A stretch of DNA of 64,000 nucleotides, taken from contig NZ_RDQR01000002.1 of the NCBI RefSeq assembly GCF_003703835.1, positions 1 through 64,000 on the forward strand. The letters are read 5' to 3'. The position numbers and the translations under genes were made by a program. The stretch comes from Auritidibacter ignavus. GTDB taxonomy: Bacteria; Actinomycetota; Actinomycetes; Actinomycetales; Micrococcaceae. How positions within the stretch are numbered: the first letter of the stretch is position 1; each line of letters opens with the position of its first letter. The notes under the pieces were generated by a model that searched no databases, had not been told where the DNA came from, and was given only the letters and a program-made list of their open reading frames with translations. This document shows positions 18,688 to 27,296 of the stretch, in pieces.

Positions 18688-18732
18688 GCGGTGCACCCGC
18701 CGAGGCTGATCCGGCGATGCACCGCGTAAACT
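18688..18732 (+). promoter_or_regulatory. pyrE promoter region with a flanking inverted repeat
   Basis: GCGGTGCA (18688-18695) and TGCACCGC (18718-18725) form an inverted repeat around where the -35 box should be, with an inner GCCG/CGGC pairing. The -10-like TAAACT (18727-18732) follows directly and lies 7 bases before the pyrE ATG, so the transcript would have essentially no leader. The repeat could be a repressor site. Confidence 0.4.
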
Positions 18733-18739
18733 AGCCTGC

Positions 18740-19291
18740 ATGGGAACCTATGCTTCGGATCGCGCTGAACTGGCAGAACTCGTCAAAGACTTGGCGGTGG
18801 TGCACGGAAAAGTGACGCTGTCCTCGGGCAAACAGGCCGATTATTACATCGACCTGCGGCGAGTCACTTTGCACCACCGCGCAGCTCCGCTGGTGGGGCG
18901 GGTCATGTTGGAGTTACTCTCCGACGTGGAGTTTTCCGCGGCCGGAGGATTGACCATGGGCGCCGACCCGGTCGGCACCGCAATGTTGCACCAAGCCAAC
19001 CCGGCCCGGGAGTTGGATACTTTCGTGGTGCGTAAACAGGCCAAAGAACACGGTATGGGACGCCAGGTGGAAGGACCCTCGATCGAGGGGCGGAAAGTCG
19101 TGGTGTTGGAAGATACCTCGACCACCGGCGGATCTGCCTTGACCGCCGTTGAGGGTGTGCGCGCTGCCGGCGGTGAGGTCCAAGCCGTCGCTGTGCTGGT
19201 CGATCGGGATACCGGAGCGGCCGAGCGGATCCAAGACGAGGCCGGCGTCCCGTATCTGGCCGCCTTCCGTTTGAGCGATCTCGGACTCTAA
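18740..19291 (+). CDS. pyrE: Orotate phosphoribosyltransferase
   Basis: Makes orotidine monophosphate from orotate and PRPP in pyrimidine synthesis. At 183 residues it has the PRPP-binding motif VVVLEDTSTTGGSAL and the upstream loop DTFVVRKQAKEHGMGR with the Lys residues of the catalytic loop. The N-terminal VVHGKVTLSSGKQADYYIDLRR is typical. There is no ribosome site; TAAACT 7 bases upstream points to leaderless translation. A small membrane protein and a TrmH-type methyltransferase follow, likely in one operon. Confidence 0.94.
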   Translation: MGTYASDRAELAELVKDLAVVHGKVTLSSGKQADYYIDLRRVTLHHRAAPLVGRVMLELLSDVEFSAAGGLTMGADPVGTAMLHQANPARELDTFVVRKQAKEHGMGRQVEGPSIEGRKVVVLEDTSTTGGSALTAVEGVRAAGGEVQAVAVLVDRDTGAAERIQDEAGVPYLAAFRLSDLGL

Positions 19292-19313
19292 CCATCCCTG
19301 AAGGAGGATCACT

Positions 19314-19664
19314 ATGGCAGACCACAAGACGGAGATTCAGCACCGCAAGACCGCACCGGCGGTGATCGCCGGGCTGATCGGTGGCTACGCCACGGCTCGG
19401 TTGACGAAGATTCGGGCCCTGGGCGCGGTCGGACTGGGTGTGGCCGGTAGCTACGCCACAAAAGCCTGGGCGCAAGCAGGTGGCGCTGGACGCGCCGTGG
19501 GACTGGCGACGGTATACCTGGGCGCTTTCGGCGCGTCGCACTGGTTATCGAAGAAAATTGGCGCGTGGCCATCGGTACTGACGGTCACCGGCATCGCCTC
19601 GGGGGCCGCCTGGGCGGTGCATGATCGGCACACCGAGCCGCACATCGACGGCCCGACGACGTGA
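19314..19664 (+). CDS. Small membrane-associated protein, function unknown
   Basis: A 116-residue protein with Gly/Ala-rich hydrophobic stretches (APAVIAGLIGGYATARL, ALGAVGLGVAGSYAT, AVGLATVYLGAFGASHWL, SVLTVTGIASGAAWAV), so probably three or four short membrane segments. A strong AAGGAGG site precedes the ATG by 6 bases. Its TGA overlaps the GTG of the methyltransferase gene (GTGA), so the two are coupled. I do not recognise the family. Confidence 0.7.
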   Translation: MADHKTEIQHRKTAPAVIAGLIGGYATARLTKIRALGAVGLGVAGSYATKAWAQAGGAGRAVGLATVYLGAFGASHWLSKKIGAWPSVLTVTGIASGAAWAVHDRHTEPHIDGPTT

Positions 19665-20335
19665 CGGACTCCGCGCAGCACCCCACCGACAACGGCTACC
19701 ACCGTGAAGTCGGTGTAGGCCCCTGGGAAGGACCCTGGCCCACCGGCGAACAGTACGATCCGCAACTACTGGCTGAGGGTGATCGTCGCAATGTGTTGGA
19801 CCGGTACCGGTATTGGACAGTGGAGGCCATTGTGGCCGACCTCGACCGATCGCGCCACGGTCTGCACATTGCCATCGAGAATTGGCAGCACGATTTCAAT
19901 ATCGGAACCGTGGTGAGAACCGCGAACGCGTTTAACGTCGCTGGGGTGCACATCATTGGCAAACGCCGGTGGAATCGTCGTGGTGCGATGGTCACCGACC
20001 GCTACCTGCACGTTGAGCATCATCCCACTATTGACGACTTTGTGGCGTGGGCGCAAGAGAACAACCTACCGATTCTGGCCGTGGACCTTTTTGAGGATTC
20101 GGTGGCGATCGAGGAGTTCAGCTTCCCGAGGGAATGCGTGATGGTCTTTGGGCAAGAGGGACCGGGGATTTCCGAGGACATTCATCGGGCTGCCACGGCA
20201 ACGTTGGCCATTGCGCAATATGGCTCAACCCGTTCAATCAATGCCGGGGTGGCCGCCGGTATCGCGATGCATGAATGGGTGCGACAGCATGCGGTTCGCC
20301 CGGCAGGTCCTGACCGCCGGGTGGTGGATGGTTAG
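19661..20335 (+). CDS. TrmH/SpoU-family RNA 2'-O-methyltransferase
   Basis: Methylates a ribose in tRNA or rRNA with SAM, using a knotted SPOUT fold. At 224 residues it shows motif 1 FNIGTVVRTANAFNV, motif 2 CVMVFGQEGPGIS and motif 3 TRSINAGVAAGIAMHEW, which make the knot and SAM site. It starts with GTG overlapping the upstream stop. Which RNA position it modifies is not evident. Fructose-bisphosphate aldolase follows after 35 bases with its own TAGACT -10-like box. Confidence 0.88.
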   Translation: MTDSAQHPTDNGYHREVGVGPWEGPWPTGEQYDPQLLAEGDRRNVLDRYRYWTVEAIVADLDRSRHGLHIAIENWQHDFNIGTVVRTANAFNVAGVHIIGKRRWNRRGAMVTDRYLHVEHHPTIDDFVAWAQENNLPILAVDLFEDSVAIEEFSFPRECVMVFGQEGPGISEDIHRAATATLAIAQYGSTRSINAGVAAGIAMHEWVRQHAVRPAGPDRRVVDG

Positions 20336-20370
20336 ACTGGGGGCAAAACCAGATCGATGAAGGAGCTTAT

Positions 20371-21393
20371 ATGCCTGTCGCATCCCCCGATAAGTACGCT
20401 GAGATGATTGACGCCGCGAAAAAGGGTGGCTATGCCTATCCCGCGGTGAACGTCACCAGTTCACAGACTCTCAACGCTGCTATCCGCGGTTTCGCTGAGG
20501 CAGAGTCTGACGGGATCATCCAGGTTTCGACCGGTGGTGCCGAGTATTTCTCTGGTCAGTCGGTGAAATCCATGGTCGTGGGGGCGAAGGCCTTCGCCGC
20601 CTTCGCCAAGGTAGTTGCTGATTCCTACGGTGTCACCATCGCTCTGCACACCGATCACTGCCCGCAGGACAAACTCGAGGGCTTCGTTAACCCGCTCCTG
20701 GACGCCTCCGCCGAAGAAGTCAAGGCCGGTCGTGATCCGATCTTCAACTCTCACATGTGGGATGGTTCGGCAGAGCCTCTGGAAAACAACCTGCGCATTG
20801 CCGAACAGCTCCTGGAGCGAACTCAGGCCAACCACCAGATTCTCGAAGTGGAGATCGGTGTTGTCGGTGGTGAAGAAGACGGAGTGGCGAACGAGATCAA
20901 TGACAAGCTCTACACTTCGGTCGAAGACGGCATGAAGACCGTTGAGGCTTTGGGAACCGGCGAGAAGGGTCGCTACATTACCGCGCTGACCTTCGGTAAC
21001 GTTCACGGGGTGTACAAGCCGGGCAATGTCAAGCTCCGTCCCGAGCTGTTGGACGAAATCCAGCGTGAGGTGGGAGCCAAGGTCGGCGTGGAGCGCCCCT
21101 TCGACCTGGTCTTCCACGGTGGTTCGGGCTCGACAGATCAAGAAATTGCTGACGCTGTGTCCTATGGTGTGATCAAGATGAACATCGATACCGACACCCA
21201 GTACGCCTTCACGCGTCCGGTGGCTGCCCACATGTTTGAGAACTACGATGGGGTGCTCAAAGTTGATGGCGAAGTCGGCAACAAGAAAATGTACGACCCG
21301 CGTACCTGGGGCAAGAAAGCCGAAGCCTCTATGAGCGAGCGGATCGTTCAGGCCTGCCAGGCGCTGGGATCGGCTGGCCACGCGCTGACATAA
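20371..21393 (+). CDS. fba: Fructose-bisphosphate aldolase, class II
   Basis: A glycolytic and gluconeogenic zinc aldolase, 340 residues. Metal ligands and active-site stretches are visible in LHTDHCPQDKLEGF, LEVEIGVVGGEEDGV, NVHGVYKPGN and the phosphate-binding VFHGGSGSTDQEI, then KMNIDTDTQYAFT. The ribosome site is GAAGGAG. It runs convergent with the HNH gene, with only 10 bases between stops and no hairpin. Confidence 0.95.
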   Translation: MPVASPDKYAEMIDAAKKGGYAYPAVNVTSSQTLNAAIRGFAEAESDGIIQVSTGGAEYFSGQSVKSMVVGAKAFAAFAKVVADSYGVTIALHTDHCPQDKLEGFVNPLLDASAEEVKAGRDPIFNSHMWDGSAEPLENNLRIAEQLLERTQANHQILEVEIGVVGGEEDGVANEINDKLYTSVEDGMKTVEALGTGEKGRYITALTFGNVHGVYKPGNVKLRPELLDEIQREVGAKVGVERPFDLVFHGGSGSTDQEIADAVSYGVIKMNIDTDTQYAFTRPVAAHMFENYDGVLKVDGEVGNKKMYDPRTWGKKAEASMSERIVQACQALGSAGHALT

Positions 21394-21403
21394 GCTGCGA
21401 CCC

Positions 21404-23245
21404 TTAGTGATGCCAATATGCGTTACGCCGAGGGGTTGGATCTGGGCTCACCCAGGGTTCTGGGACAAACCAGACCCCCTTGGCGTCGATGCGTTGAATG
21501 CGCCATTTGCCTAAGTGCACATCGGTGTGGTGGCCCTGGCAGAGCAAGACCGCATTGCCCATATTGGTGTCGCCACCGTTTTCCCATTCGGTGATGTGGT
21601 GGATCTGGCAATAGGCAGCGGGCATAGTACACCCCGGTGTGGCACAACCACGATCTCGAGCCACCAATGCACGGTATTGCGCGGTGGAGAACATTCGTTT
21701 TTCTCGGCCAAGATTGAGCACTTCACTGTCACTGCCAAACACCAGCGGGATCAATCCTGCGTCACAGGCGGCTGATCGTAATTTGCTGGGATGAATGGTT
21801 CCAGAGAATTGACCTTCAGATCTGAATCGGTGGCCCGGAGAATCATCATCGACTGGATCGCCTTCTCGGTGGTGACTGAAGAACTTCACGAGTGATTGTC
21901 TCTTCAAATCGTCATCGAGTTGGTGTCGTCGCGACAATTGTTCGCTCAGGGTCTCGTAGTCCATCGAGATGATCATCTTGGTGGACTGACCGCGCGTTGC
22001 TGGCAACCCGTTCTTGGCGTTCCCGGCGCCAATGCCGGCAATCAGTACACCGAACAGCGCGTTCACTGCACGGTGTGCGCGATGACGGGGATCGTAGAGG
22101 TTCTCCCCGTCAAAGGAGTGCTGGTTTCCCGCTGCATCGATACTGGCCAGTGCATCGGGGGAAATCTCGGGAAAGTTTGCTTTCAATGCCTGAATAACCG
22201 GGTTCTTCGGCTCGGTCGCCGAGCTCTCATCATCTGAGTTGTGGCTGTCAGTGACACCGGTTGTCTCAGAACCACGACGTAGCACGGCATAGTTGTTTGC
22301 TGCGGCCTCAATGGTTCGCAACAGCTCGGCATTGAGGCCGAAGACGGTCCCGCCGAAGTCCAGACCACCATCCTGTCGCGAGGCGACCCAGAACTGTTCT
22401 TGAGCTGGTTGTGGTTCAAGGCCATCTTCGGGTGCGGGGCCGTCGGCATCAATGTAGTAGCACAGTTTGGGCAACCACTCACGGCACGTTTGATGGAAGT
22501 CGCCGACGCTCATGGTTTCTGCGTGACGGGTCAGCACTGGCATCATTTCGTGAAGAATCGCGTCCACCCGTGCCGGATCCGCGGATGTTCTACGGGCATA
22601 GCGTTTGAGATCTTCGGTGAGCTTGATCAGGCGGTCGGCGTTAGCGGTCCGCATGTGACCGCGCTGGAAGCTACGCGCAAAGTCTGGGAACTCAAGTTCA
22701 GGGGCGGGGCCACCTGAAATCGGTGGTGGGGGCGGAACCGTATAGTGGGCCCGCATCGTTCGCTGGGCGATATCTCTGCGACCCAGTCCGTGGTATTCCT
22801 CGAGGTACTTTTTTTCATTTTTCGGTCCTCGAATTGTGCGGGGAACTCCCAGAACTGCTTGTTGTTCTGCGGTCGTGGTCAAGGCCCGGGTGGTGAGCCC
22901 CATCAGCGTCGTCTGGAGGCCGTCAAGACCGGTGCTGAGTTCTTCGGCTGCATGGGTGAGACCGGGCAAGCTGTCGTGATAGTTATCCGGTGCGGTGAGT
23001 TCGACCTGCTCGGAATCACGATCAGAGGCCAGCGTGGAGTTCCAGTCGGTAGCCGAGGCGTCTTCGCGCCACCTGGCGAGGTCATCGAAGGCACTCTCTG
23101 AGCCCATGCGCGACCCTAATGCTTGGAGTACCCGGCACGCGGCGTGGAGCATCTCGCCCGGCGATGCCTCTCGCAGGGCTTCTTCGTCGAGGAGGCCCGG
23201 GACAGCCTGCATGTCGCGACTGCGCGGATCCGCCGTCACTGACAT
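21404..23245 (-). CDS. DUF222 / HNH endonuclease domain protein
   Basis: A 613-residue protein of the actinobacterial DUF222-HNH family, which is numerous in these genomes and of unclear role (possibly mobile DNA). The C-terminus has the zinc-HNH motif: CATPGCTMPAAYCQIHHITEW, then NAVLLCQGHHTDVH. The N-terminal two thirds are the DUF222 region. I chose the ATG at 23245 (MSVTADPRSRD), preceded by GAGGTGGTGAAGA; the longer frame from 23362 has no ribosome site. It lies alone, convergent with fba. Confidence 0.85.
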   Translation of the reverse strand: MSVTADPRSRDMQAVPGLLDEEALREASPGEMLHAACRVLQALGSRMGSESAFDDLARWREDASATDWNSTLASDRDSEQVELTAPDNYHDSLPGLTHAAEELSTGLDGLQTTLMGLTTRALTTTAEQQAVLGVPRTIRGPKNEKKYLEEYHGLGRRDIAQRTMRAHYTVPPPPPISGGPAPELEFPDFARSFQRGHMRTANADRLIKLTEDLKRYARRTSADPARVDAILHEMMPVLTRHAETMSVGDFHQTCREWLPKLCYYIDADGPAPEDGLEPQPAQEQFWVASRQDGGLDFGGTVFGLNAELLRTIEAAANNYAVLRRGSETTGVTDSHNSDDESSATEPKNPVIQALKANFPEISPDALASIDAAGNQHSFDGENLYDPRHRAHRAVNALFGVLIAGIGAGNAKNGLPATRGQSTKMIISMDYETLSEQLSRRHQLDDDLKRQSLVKFFSHHREGDPVDDDSPGHRFRSEGQFSGTIHPSKLRSAACDAGLIPLVFGSDSEVLNLGREKRMFSTAQYRALVARDRGCATPGCTMPAAYCQIHHITEWENGGDTNMGNAVLLCQGHHTDVHLGKWRIQRIDAKGVWFVPEPWVSPDPTPRRNAYWHH

Positions 23246-23527
23246 GCTCTTCACCACCTCAATGCGTTCGATAAACCATCTGATTGTTCGAGTTATACTC
23301 CCATAATATCGTACAGCTGTTCCCATAACAAGGGTGTGCGCGAAGGGTGTGGATGGCTGCAAACCGCTTAATCATGCGGGAGTTGCGGTTGACGTCAAGT
23401 GTGCGTTTCGAACAGTGGACAACCGGCACTCGAACGGCTTAATCGAACATGTGCGACGTCTGAACAGTCACCGGCAACAACTCTGCGGAGGTATTCCAGC
23501 CCACGGTGGTCGTTTAGAGTATGTGCC

Positions 23528-23857
23528 ATGAGCTATGCCGTGATTGTGATCTACGTACCGACCGAGAACGCCGAAGCAGTCCGTGACGCGCTCGCTGAGG
23601 CGGTGGGCCCGATCGGTGAGTATTACGGAGCATCGTTCACCTCTCAGGGCACCGGGCGGTTCACTCCGTTGCCGGGGGCTGCACCGGCCATTGGAGAGGT
23701 AGCGCGTGCCGAGGAAGTGGCTGAAGACCGGATCGAGATGATGGCCCCGATCGATAAAGCGCGGGCAGCGGTGCAAGCCGCACTCGCGGTGCACCCGTAC
23801 GAGCAACCGGCCTATCACATCATCCCGGTCTCGACCCTGGAGGATTTTCGTGAGTAA
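23528..23857 (+). CDS. YqfO/NIF3-insert-like small protein
   Basis: A 109-residue protein starting MSYAVIVIYVPTENAEAVRD, with an internal GPIGEYYGASFTSQGTGRF stretch and an ending PYEQPAYHIIPV. These match the small CutA/PII-like domain found inserted in NIF3-type proteins and standing alone as YqfO. Its biochemical role is not established. The start at 23528 is favoured over 23399 because the family starts there and a TAGAGT -10-like box lies 7 bases upstream (leaderless). Confidence 0.7.
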   Translation: MSYAVIVIYVPTENAEAVRDALAEAVGPIGEYYGASFTSQGTGRFTPLPGAAPAIGEVARAEEVAEDRIEMMAPIDKARAAVQAALAVHPYEQPAYHIIPVSTLEDFRE

Positions 23858-23890
23858 TGGGTGCCCGGGCACCGGGGCGCCCAGGGCGTT

Positions 23891-23943
23891 AAAAAAGCCT
23901 GCCACCGATGGCACAACTGTGGTGGTTGGCTGCGGTGGCAGGC
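23891..23943 (-). terminator. Rho-independent terminator of metNIQ
   Basis: On the minus strand GCCTGCCACCG (23943-23933) pairs perfectly over 11 bases with CGGTGGCAGGC (23907-23897) and is followed by TTTTTT (23896-23891). It lies 34 bases after the metQ stop. It may also stop the convergent transcript of the YqfO-like gene. Confidence 0.85.
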
Positions 23944-23976
23944 GTTAGTCAAACCCTTAGTCAGACTCGGTGAGAG

Positions 23977-24897
23977 TTACTCAGCGTCTTCTTCCTCGGC
24001 GTTTTCCTCGTCTGAGGCGTCCTCGGAGGACTCGGAGCTGTCGCCTTCGGCGGGGATGATTTCACCGTTGGGCCATTCTTCCGTGATGAAGTCGGCAACT
24101 TCCTGGGAGTGCAACAGCTCCTCCAGGGTGGCAATGGCGTCGTTATCGTCGCCGGCACGCCAGACGAGCATGTTGCCCCACGGGCTGTCCTCGGCGGATT
24201 CCACGACCAGGGCGTCATCGACGCTCAGTCCGGCCTCCAGGAAGTAGTTGCCGTTGATGATGGCCAGGTCGATGGAGTCATCATCGACGACCTGAGCCAA
24301 GAACTCCGGCTGGGATTCTTCGAACTCCAGGCCCTTGGGGTTCTGTTCGTCGGTCAGATCCAGCGCGCCCTGGTCGTCACCGATGTCTTCCAGCAGACCT
24401 TCGGCTTCCAGCAGCTGCAGTGCGCGGGGCTGGTTGGCCGGGTCGTTGGTGATACCGATGGTGGCGCCATCGGGCAGATCGTCAATGGAGTCGTGCTTCT
24501 CGGAGAAGCCAGCGTAGGGCTCCAGGTGGATCGGATCGCCGTGATCGAAATCGTATCCCAGGTCCTCTTCCTGCTGTTCCAGGAAGGGCAGGTGCTGGTA
24601 GTAGTTAGCGTCGTCGCCGCCTTCGTCCAGCACACGGTTCGGGGTCTGGTAGTCATCGTATTCGTTGATTTCCAGGTCGATACCGGCATCTTCGGCCAGA
24701 TTCTCATCGACGTACTCCAGGATCCGAGCATGCGGAACCGGGTTGGCACCAACGGTGATGGTGGTGACGTCTCCGTCGCCACCATTGTCGCCACCGCCTT
24801 CTTCACCGCAACCGGTCAGCACCAGGGCGGTGATGGTGGCGGTAGCCCCGAGGGCCAGTCCGTGGCGGATGCGACGGCGTGAGGTGAATGAGGTCAT
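23977..24897 (-). CDS. metQ: Methionine ABC transporter substrate-binding lipoprotein
   Basis: Captures methionine outside the membrane for the MetNI importer. At 306 residues it is an NlpA/MetQ family protein with a signal peptide ending in LTGC, an acidic linker, then ITVGANPVPHARILEYV and the family block FLEQQEEDLGYDF. The C-terminal tail is very acidic (Glu/Asp/Ser). The ribosome site is AAGGAG, 9 bases before ATG. It is last gene of metN-metI-metQ and is followed by a strong terminator. Confidence 0.9.
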   Translation of the reverse strand: MTSFTSRRRIRHGLALGATATITALVLTGCGEEGGGDNGGDGDVTTITVGANPVPHARILEYVDENLAEDAGIDLEINEYDDYQTPNRVLDEGGDDANYYQHLPFLEQQEEDLGYDFDHGDPIHLEPYAGFSEKHDSIDDLPDGATIGITNDPANQPRALQLLEAEGLLEDIGDDQGALDLTDEQNPKGLEFEESQPEFLAQVVDDDSIDLAIINGNYFLEAGLSVDDALVVESAEDSPWGNMLVWRAGDDNDAIATLEELLHSQEVADFITEEWPNGEIIPAEGDSSESSEDASDEENAEEEDAE

Positions 24898-24947
24898 CAG
24901 AGAGTTCTCCTTCCAAGGTGGGTGTGTGGTTCGTTGGGGAGGAAAGC

Positions 24948-25631
24948 TTAACGGTGGTCGACGTACTTGACGATCTGATCGCCGATGAACTGGATGATCT
25001 GGACCAGCACCACGATCAGGATCACGGTCACCAGCATCACGGCGGTGTCGAAGCGCTGGTAGCCGTAGTTATAGGCGAGTCGGCCCAGACCGCCACCGCC
25101 GACCAGCCCGGCCATGGCGGAGTAGCCGATCAGCACCACGATCGTATTGGTGGAAGCGGCCACCAGTCCGGGGAGGGCTTCGGGCAGATAGATCTTGGAC
25201 ACGATCTGGGCCTTCGATAGGCCCATGACCTGGGCGGCGTCCACGGTGCCGGCGGGGACTTCACGCAGTGCGGTTTCGACCAGGCGGGCGAAGAACGGTG
25301 CGGTGGCGATGGTCAGGGACACCGTGGCGGCGATGGGGCCGATGGCAGTGCCGACCAAGAACTGGGTGAAGGGGATCAGCGCGACGATCAAGATCGCGTA
25401 GGGGATCGAGCGGGTGATGTTGACGATGATCGAGGAGATGATCACGTACAGCCAACGTACCGGTGCAAGTCCGCCCGGGCGGGTGATGTGCATGATCAGG
25501 CCGACGATCAGCCCGAGGATGATGGTCGCGATCGAGGAGATCACCACCATTTGGATGGTCTCCCACAGGGCTTCGGGCACGGCATTGGTGATGGCGCGGT
25601 TTTCGAGCACGTTCTCGGTGAACCAATCCAT
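24948..25631 (-). CDS. metI: Methionine ABC transporter permease
   Basis: A 227-residue permease with about five membrane segments (VVISSIATIILGLIVGLIM, VMLVTVILIVVLVQIIQFI). The permease coupling loop is seen around VDAAQVMGLSKAQIVSKIYLPEALPG. Its ATG shares one base with the metN stop (TAATG), so translation is coupled. It works with MetN and MetQ in methionine import. Confidence 0.9.
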   Translation of the reverse strand: MDWFTENVLENRAITNAVPEALWETIQMVVISSIATIILGLIVGLIMHITRPGGLAPVRWLYVIISSIIVNITRSIPYAILIVALIPFTQFLVGTAIGPIAATVSLTIATAPFFARLVETALREVPAGTVDAAQVMGLSKAQIVSKIYLPEALPGLVAASTNTIVVLIGYSAMAGLVGGGGLGRLAYNYGYQRFDTAVMLVTVILIVVLVQIIQFIGDQIVKYVDHR

Positions 25632-26638
25632 TACAGATCACCTGCCTTCAGGGCGCGAGCTTGGAATCCGGCGGCGCGCAGGACTTGTAAGGCTGGTTCG
25701 GCAGCGGGTGGCTGGTCCCCGCCGGTTACGGACAGTAGCTGGTGGGCGAACCGAGTGGGTCCGAGGTATTCGATGGTGCCGGTGGAGACGATGGCCTTCA
25801 CCGGCAGGGCCTCTTCCAGCACGGTGGTAGGGGCGGGTAGGTGTTCGCCGGAGCCCAGCACCTCGATCAGCGTGGCTTGGGGGTCGCGGTGGGCTTCATC
25901 GAGTTCGTCCAGTGGCAACAACGCGGCGGAGAGCTGACCGTTCAGGTGGGCGGCGACTTCTTCCAGCGGACCGGATTCGACGATGCGACCTGCGTCCAGC
26001 AGAGAGACGGCGTCGCACAGGGTTTTGACCACGTGCATTTCGTGGGTAATCACCACCACGGTGAGGTTGAGTCGGTGGGCCACCGAGCGGATCAGCTCCA
26101 GGATCTCTTTGGTGGTGGCCGGGTCGAGGGCGGAGGTGGGTTCATCGCACAGTAGCACGTCCGGGTCGGCAGCCAAGGCGCGGGCGATGCCGACGCGTTG
26201 ACGCTGTCCGCCCGACAGCTGGGCAGGGTAGGCCTCGTGGAAGCCGTCGAGGCCGACGAGATTGACCAGTTCGGCGGCACGCCGTTTGCGTTCGGAGTTG
26301 GAGACCGAGGAGATCTCCAACGGCAGGGCCACGTTGTCGACGACGGTGCGCGAGGACAGCAGGTTGGCGTTCTGAAACACCACGCCGATCCGACGGCGGG
26401 CCTGACGCAGTTGTTTGGCCGAGGAGTTGCTCAGCACCGTGTCGTTGACCGCGACGGTGCCTTCGGTGGGGTGATCCAACAGGGTCAGGCAACGCACCAG
26501 GGTGGATTTCCCCGCCCCGGAACGACCAATAATGCCGTGGATCGAGCCGGTGGGAACCTGAAGGTTCACGTCATCTAACGCCCGAACCTCACGGGCGTTT
26601 TGTCGGTAGACCTTGGTCAGGCCTTCAACAGTGATCAT
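25631..26638 (-). CDS. metN: Methionine ABC transporter ATP-binding protein
   Basis: The ATPase of the importer, 335 residues. Walker A is GIIGRSGAGKSTLVRCL, the signature LSGGQRQRVGIARAL and Walker B PDVLLCDEPTSALD. The last 80 or so residues resemble the NIL/ACT-like domain that binds methionine and inhibits transport when the cell is full. I set the start at the ATG at 26638 (MITVEGLTKVY) after AGGAG; the open frame extending upstream to 27178 is low-complexity and overlaps the DUF3151 gene on the other strand. A hairpin and a palindrome sit in the leader and promoter. Confidence 0.92.
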   Translation of the reverse strand: MITVEGLTKVYRQNAREVRALDDVNLQVPTGSIHGIIGRSGAGKSTLVRCLTLLDHPTEGTVAVNDTVLSNSSAKQLRQARRRIGVVFQNANLLSSRTVVDNVALPLEISSVSNSERKRRAAELVNLVGLDGFHEAYPAQLSGGQRQRVGIARALAADPDVLLCDEPTSALDPATTKEILELIRSVAHRLNLTVVVITHEMHVVKTLCDAVSLLDAGRIVESGPLEEVAAHLNGQLSAALLPLDELDEAHRDPQATLIEVLGSGEHLPAPTTVLEEALPVKAIVSTGTIEYLGPTRFAHQLLSVTGGDQPPAAEPALQVLRAAGFQARALKAGDL

Positions 26639-26659
26639 GCAGGGGTATCTCCTGATCCT

Positions 26660-26726
26660 GATGCGCAGAGCCGGTGGGCTCAGTGCATCGTGCGCGTGCT
26701 GACATTGCTGACAATGAGGTACCTCA
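26660..26726 (-). promoter_or_regulatory. metNIQ leader: hairpin and TGAGGTACCTCA operator candidate
   Basis: TGAGGTACCTCA (26715-26726) is a perfect 12-base palindrome, with TATTCT just upstream on the minus strand as a possible -10. It is therefore placed where a repressor would cover the start of transcription. Next come two copies of an (A/T)TGTCAGCA-like sequence. A hairpin GATGC..GAGCC-CACC-GGCTC..GCATC (26689-26660) then ends a few bases before the ribosome site and could mask it. No known SAM-riboswitch core was recognised. Confidence 0.45.
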
Positions 26727-26871
26727 AGAATAGGGGACACTGACTCGCAGCGCGGTATCGGTGTGAACGTGATTTCACCGGGAATGTCACATGGTGTCAT
26801 CTTCGGAACTTCGCCAGGCTGGGTACAGTGGAAGCAGAATCTATGCGCTGAGGTGGCGAAAGGAGCCTGTT

Positions 26872-27294
26872 GTGGCCTCGATGATCGGTAAGAACTTGAT
26901 GGAACCCGAGCCCACTCTGTTGGCGGCGGAACCGGAGGTGGACCAACGGCTGCAGGCCGGTGACCTGCCGGAGGATCTGGTGCCGGTGGCCCCGCGGTCC
27001 TCGCTGGTGTGGGCGTTATTGGCCGAGGACGCCTGGCAGGAGGGGCGGACCGTGGACTCGTACGCTTATGCGCGGGTGGGATACCACCGGGGACTGGACG
27101 CGCTACGGGCGGCCGGATGGCGCGGGCAGGGCCCGGTCCCGTACTCGCATGAACCCAATCGCGGATTTTTGCGCGCACTGTACGCTCTGGGCCGAGCCGC
27201 TGCCGCGATCGGGGAATCCGATGAGGTGGAGCGGATCACGACACTGTTGCATGACTGTGACCCCAGCGCGGTGGAGCAGATCGAGGCTCGCTAG
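26872..27294 (+). CDS. DUF3151 family protein
   Basis: A 140-residue protein of the actinobacterial DUF3151 family, unknown in function and probably cytoplasmic. Typical stretches are SSLVWALLAEDAWQEGRTVDSYAYARVGYHRGLD (conserved core), GWRGQGPVPYSHEPNRGFLRAL and a final DCDPSA. The start is GTG 26872, 6 bases after AGGAG; the frame is open further upstream but without a ribosome site. It is often a single-copy housekeeping gene near metabolic genes. Here it converges with the acyltransferase gene, 2 bases apart. Confidence 0.85.
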   Translation: MASMIGKNLMEPEPTLLAAEPEVDQRLQAGDLPEDLVPVAPRSSLVWALLAEDAWQEGRTVDSYAYARVGYHRGLDALRAAGWRGQGPVPYSHEPNRGFLRALYALGRAAAAIGESDEVERITTLLHDCDPSAVEQIEAR

Positions 27295-27296
27295 CG

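Noticed and set aside
26639-26780. SAM riboswitch upstream of metN
   Set aside because: There is a good hairpin, but none of the conserved core of SAM-I, SAM-II or SAM-IV could be recognised by eye.
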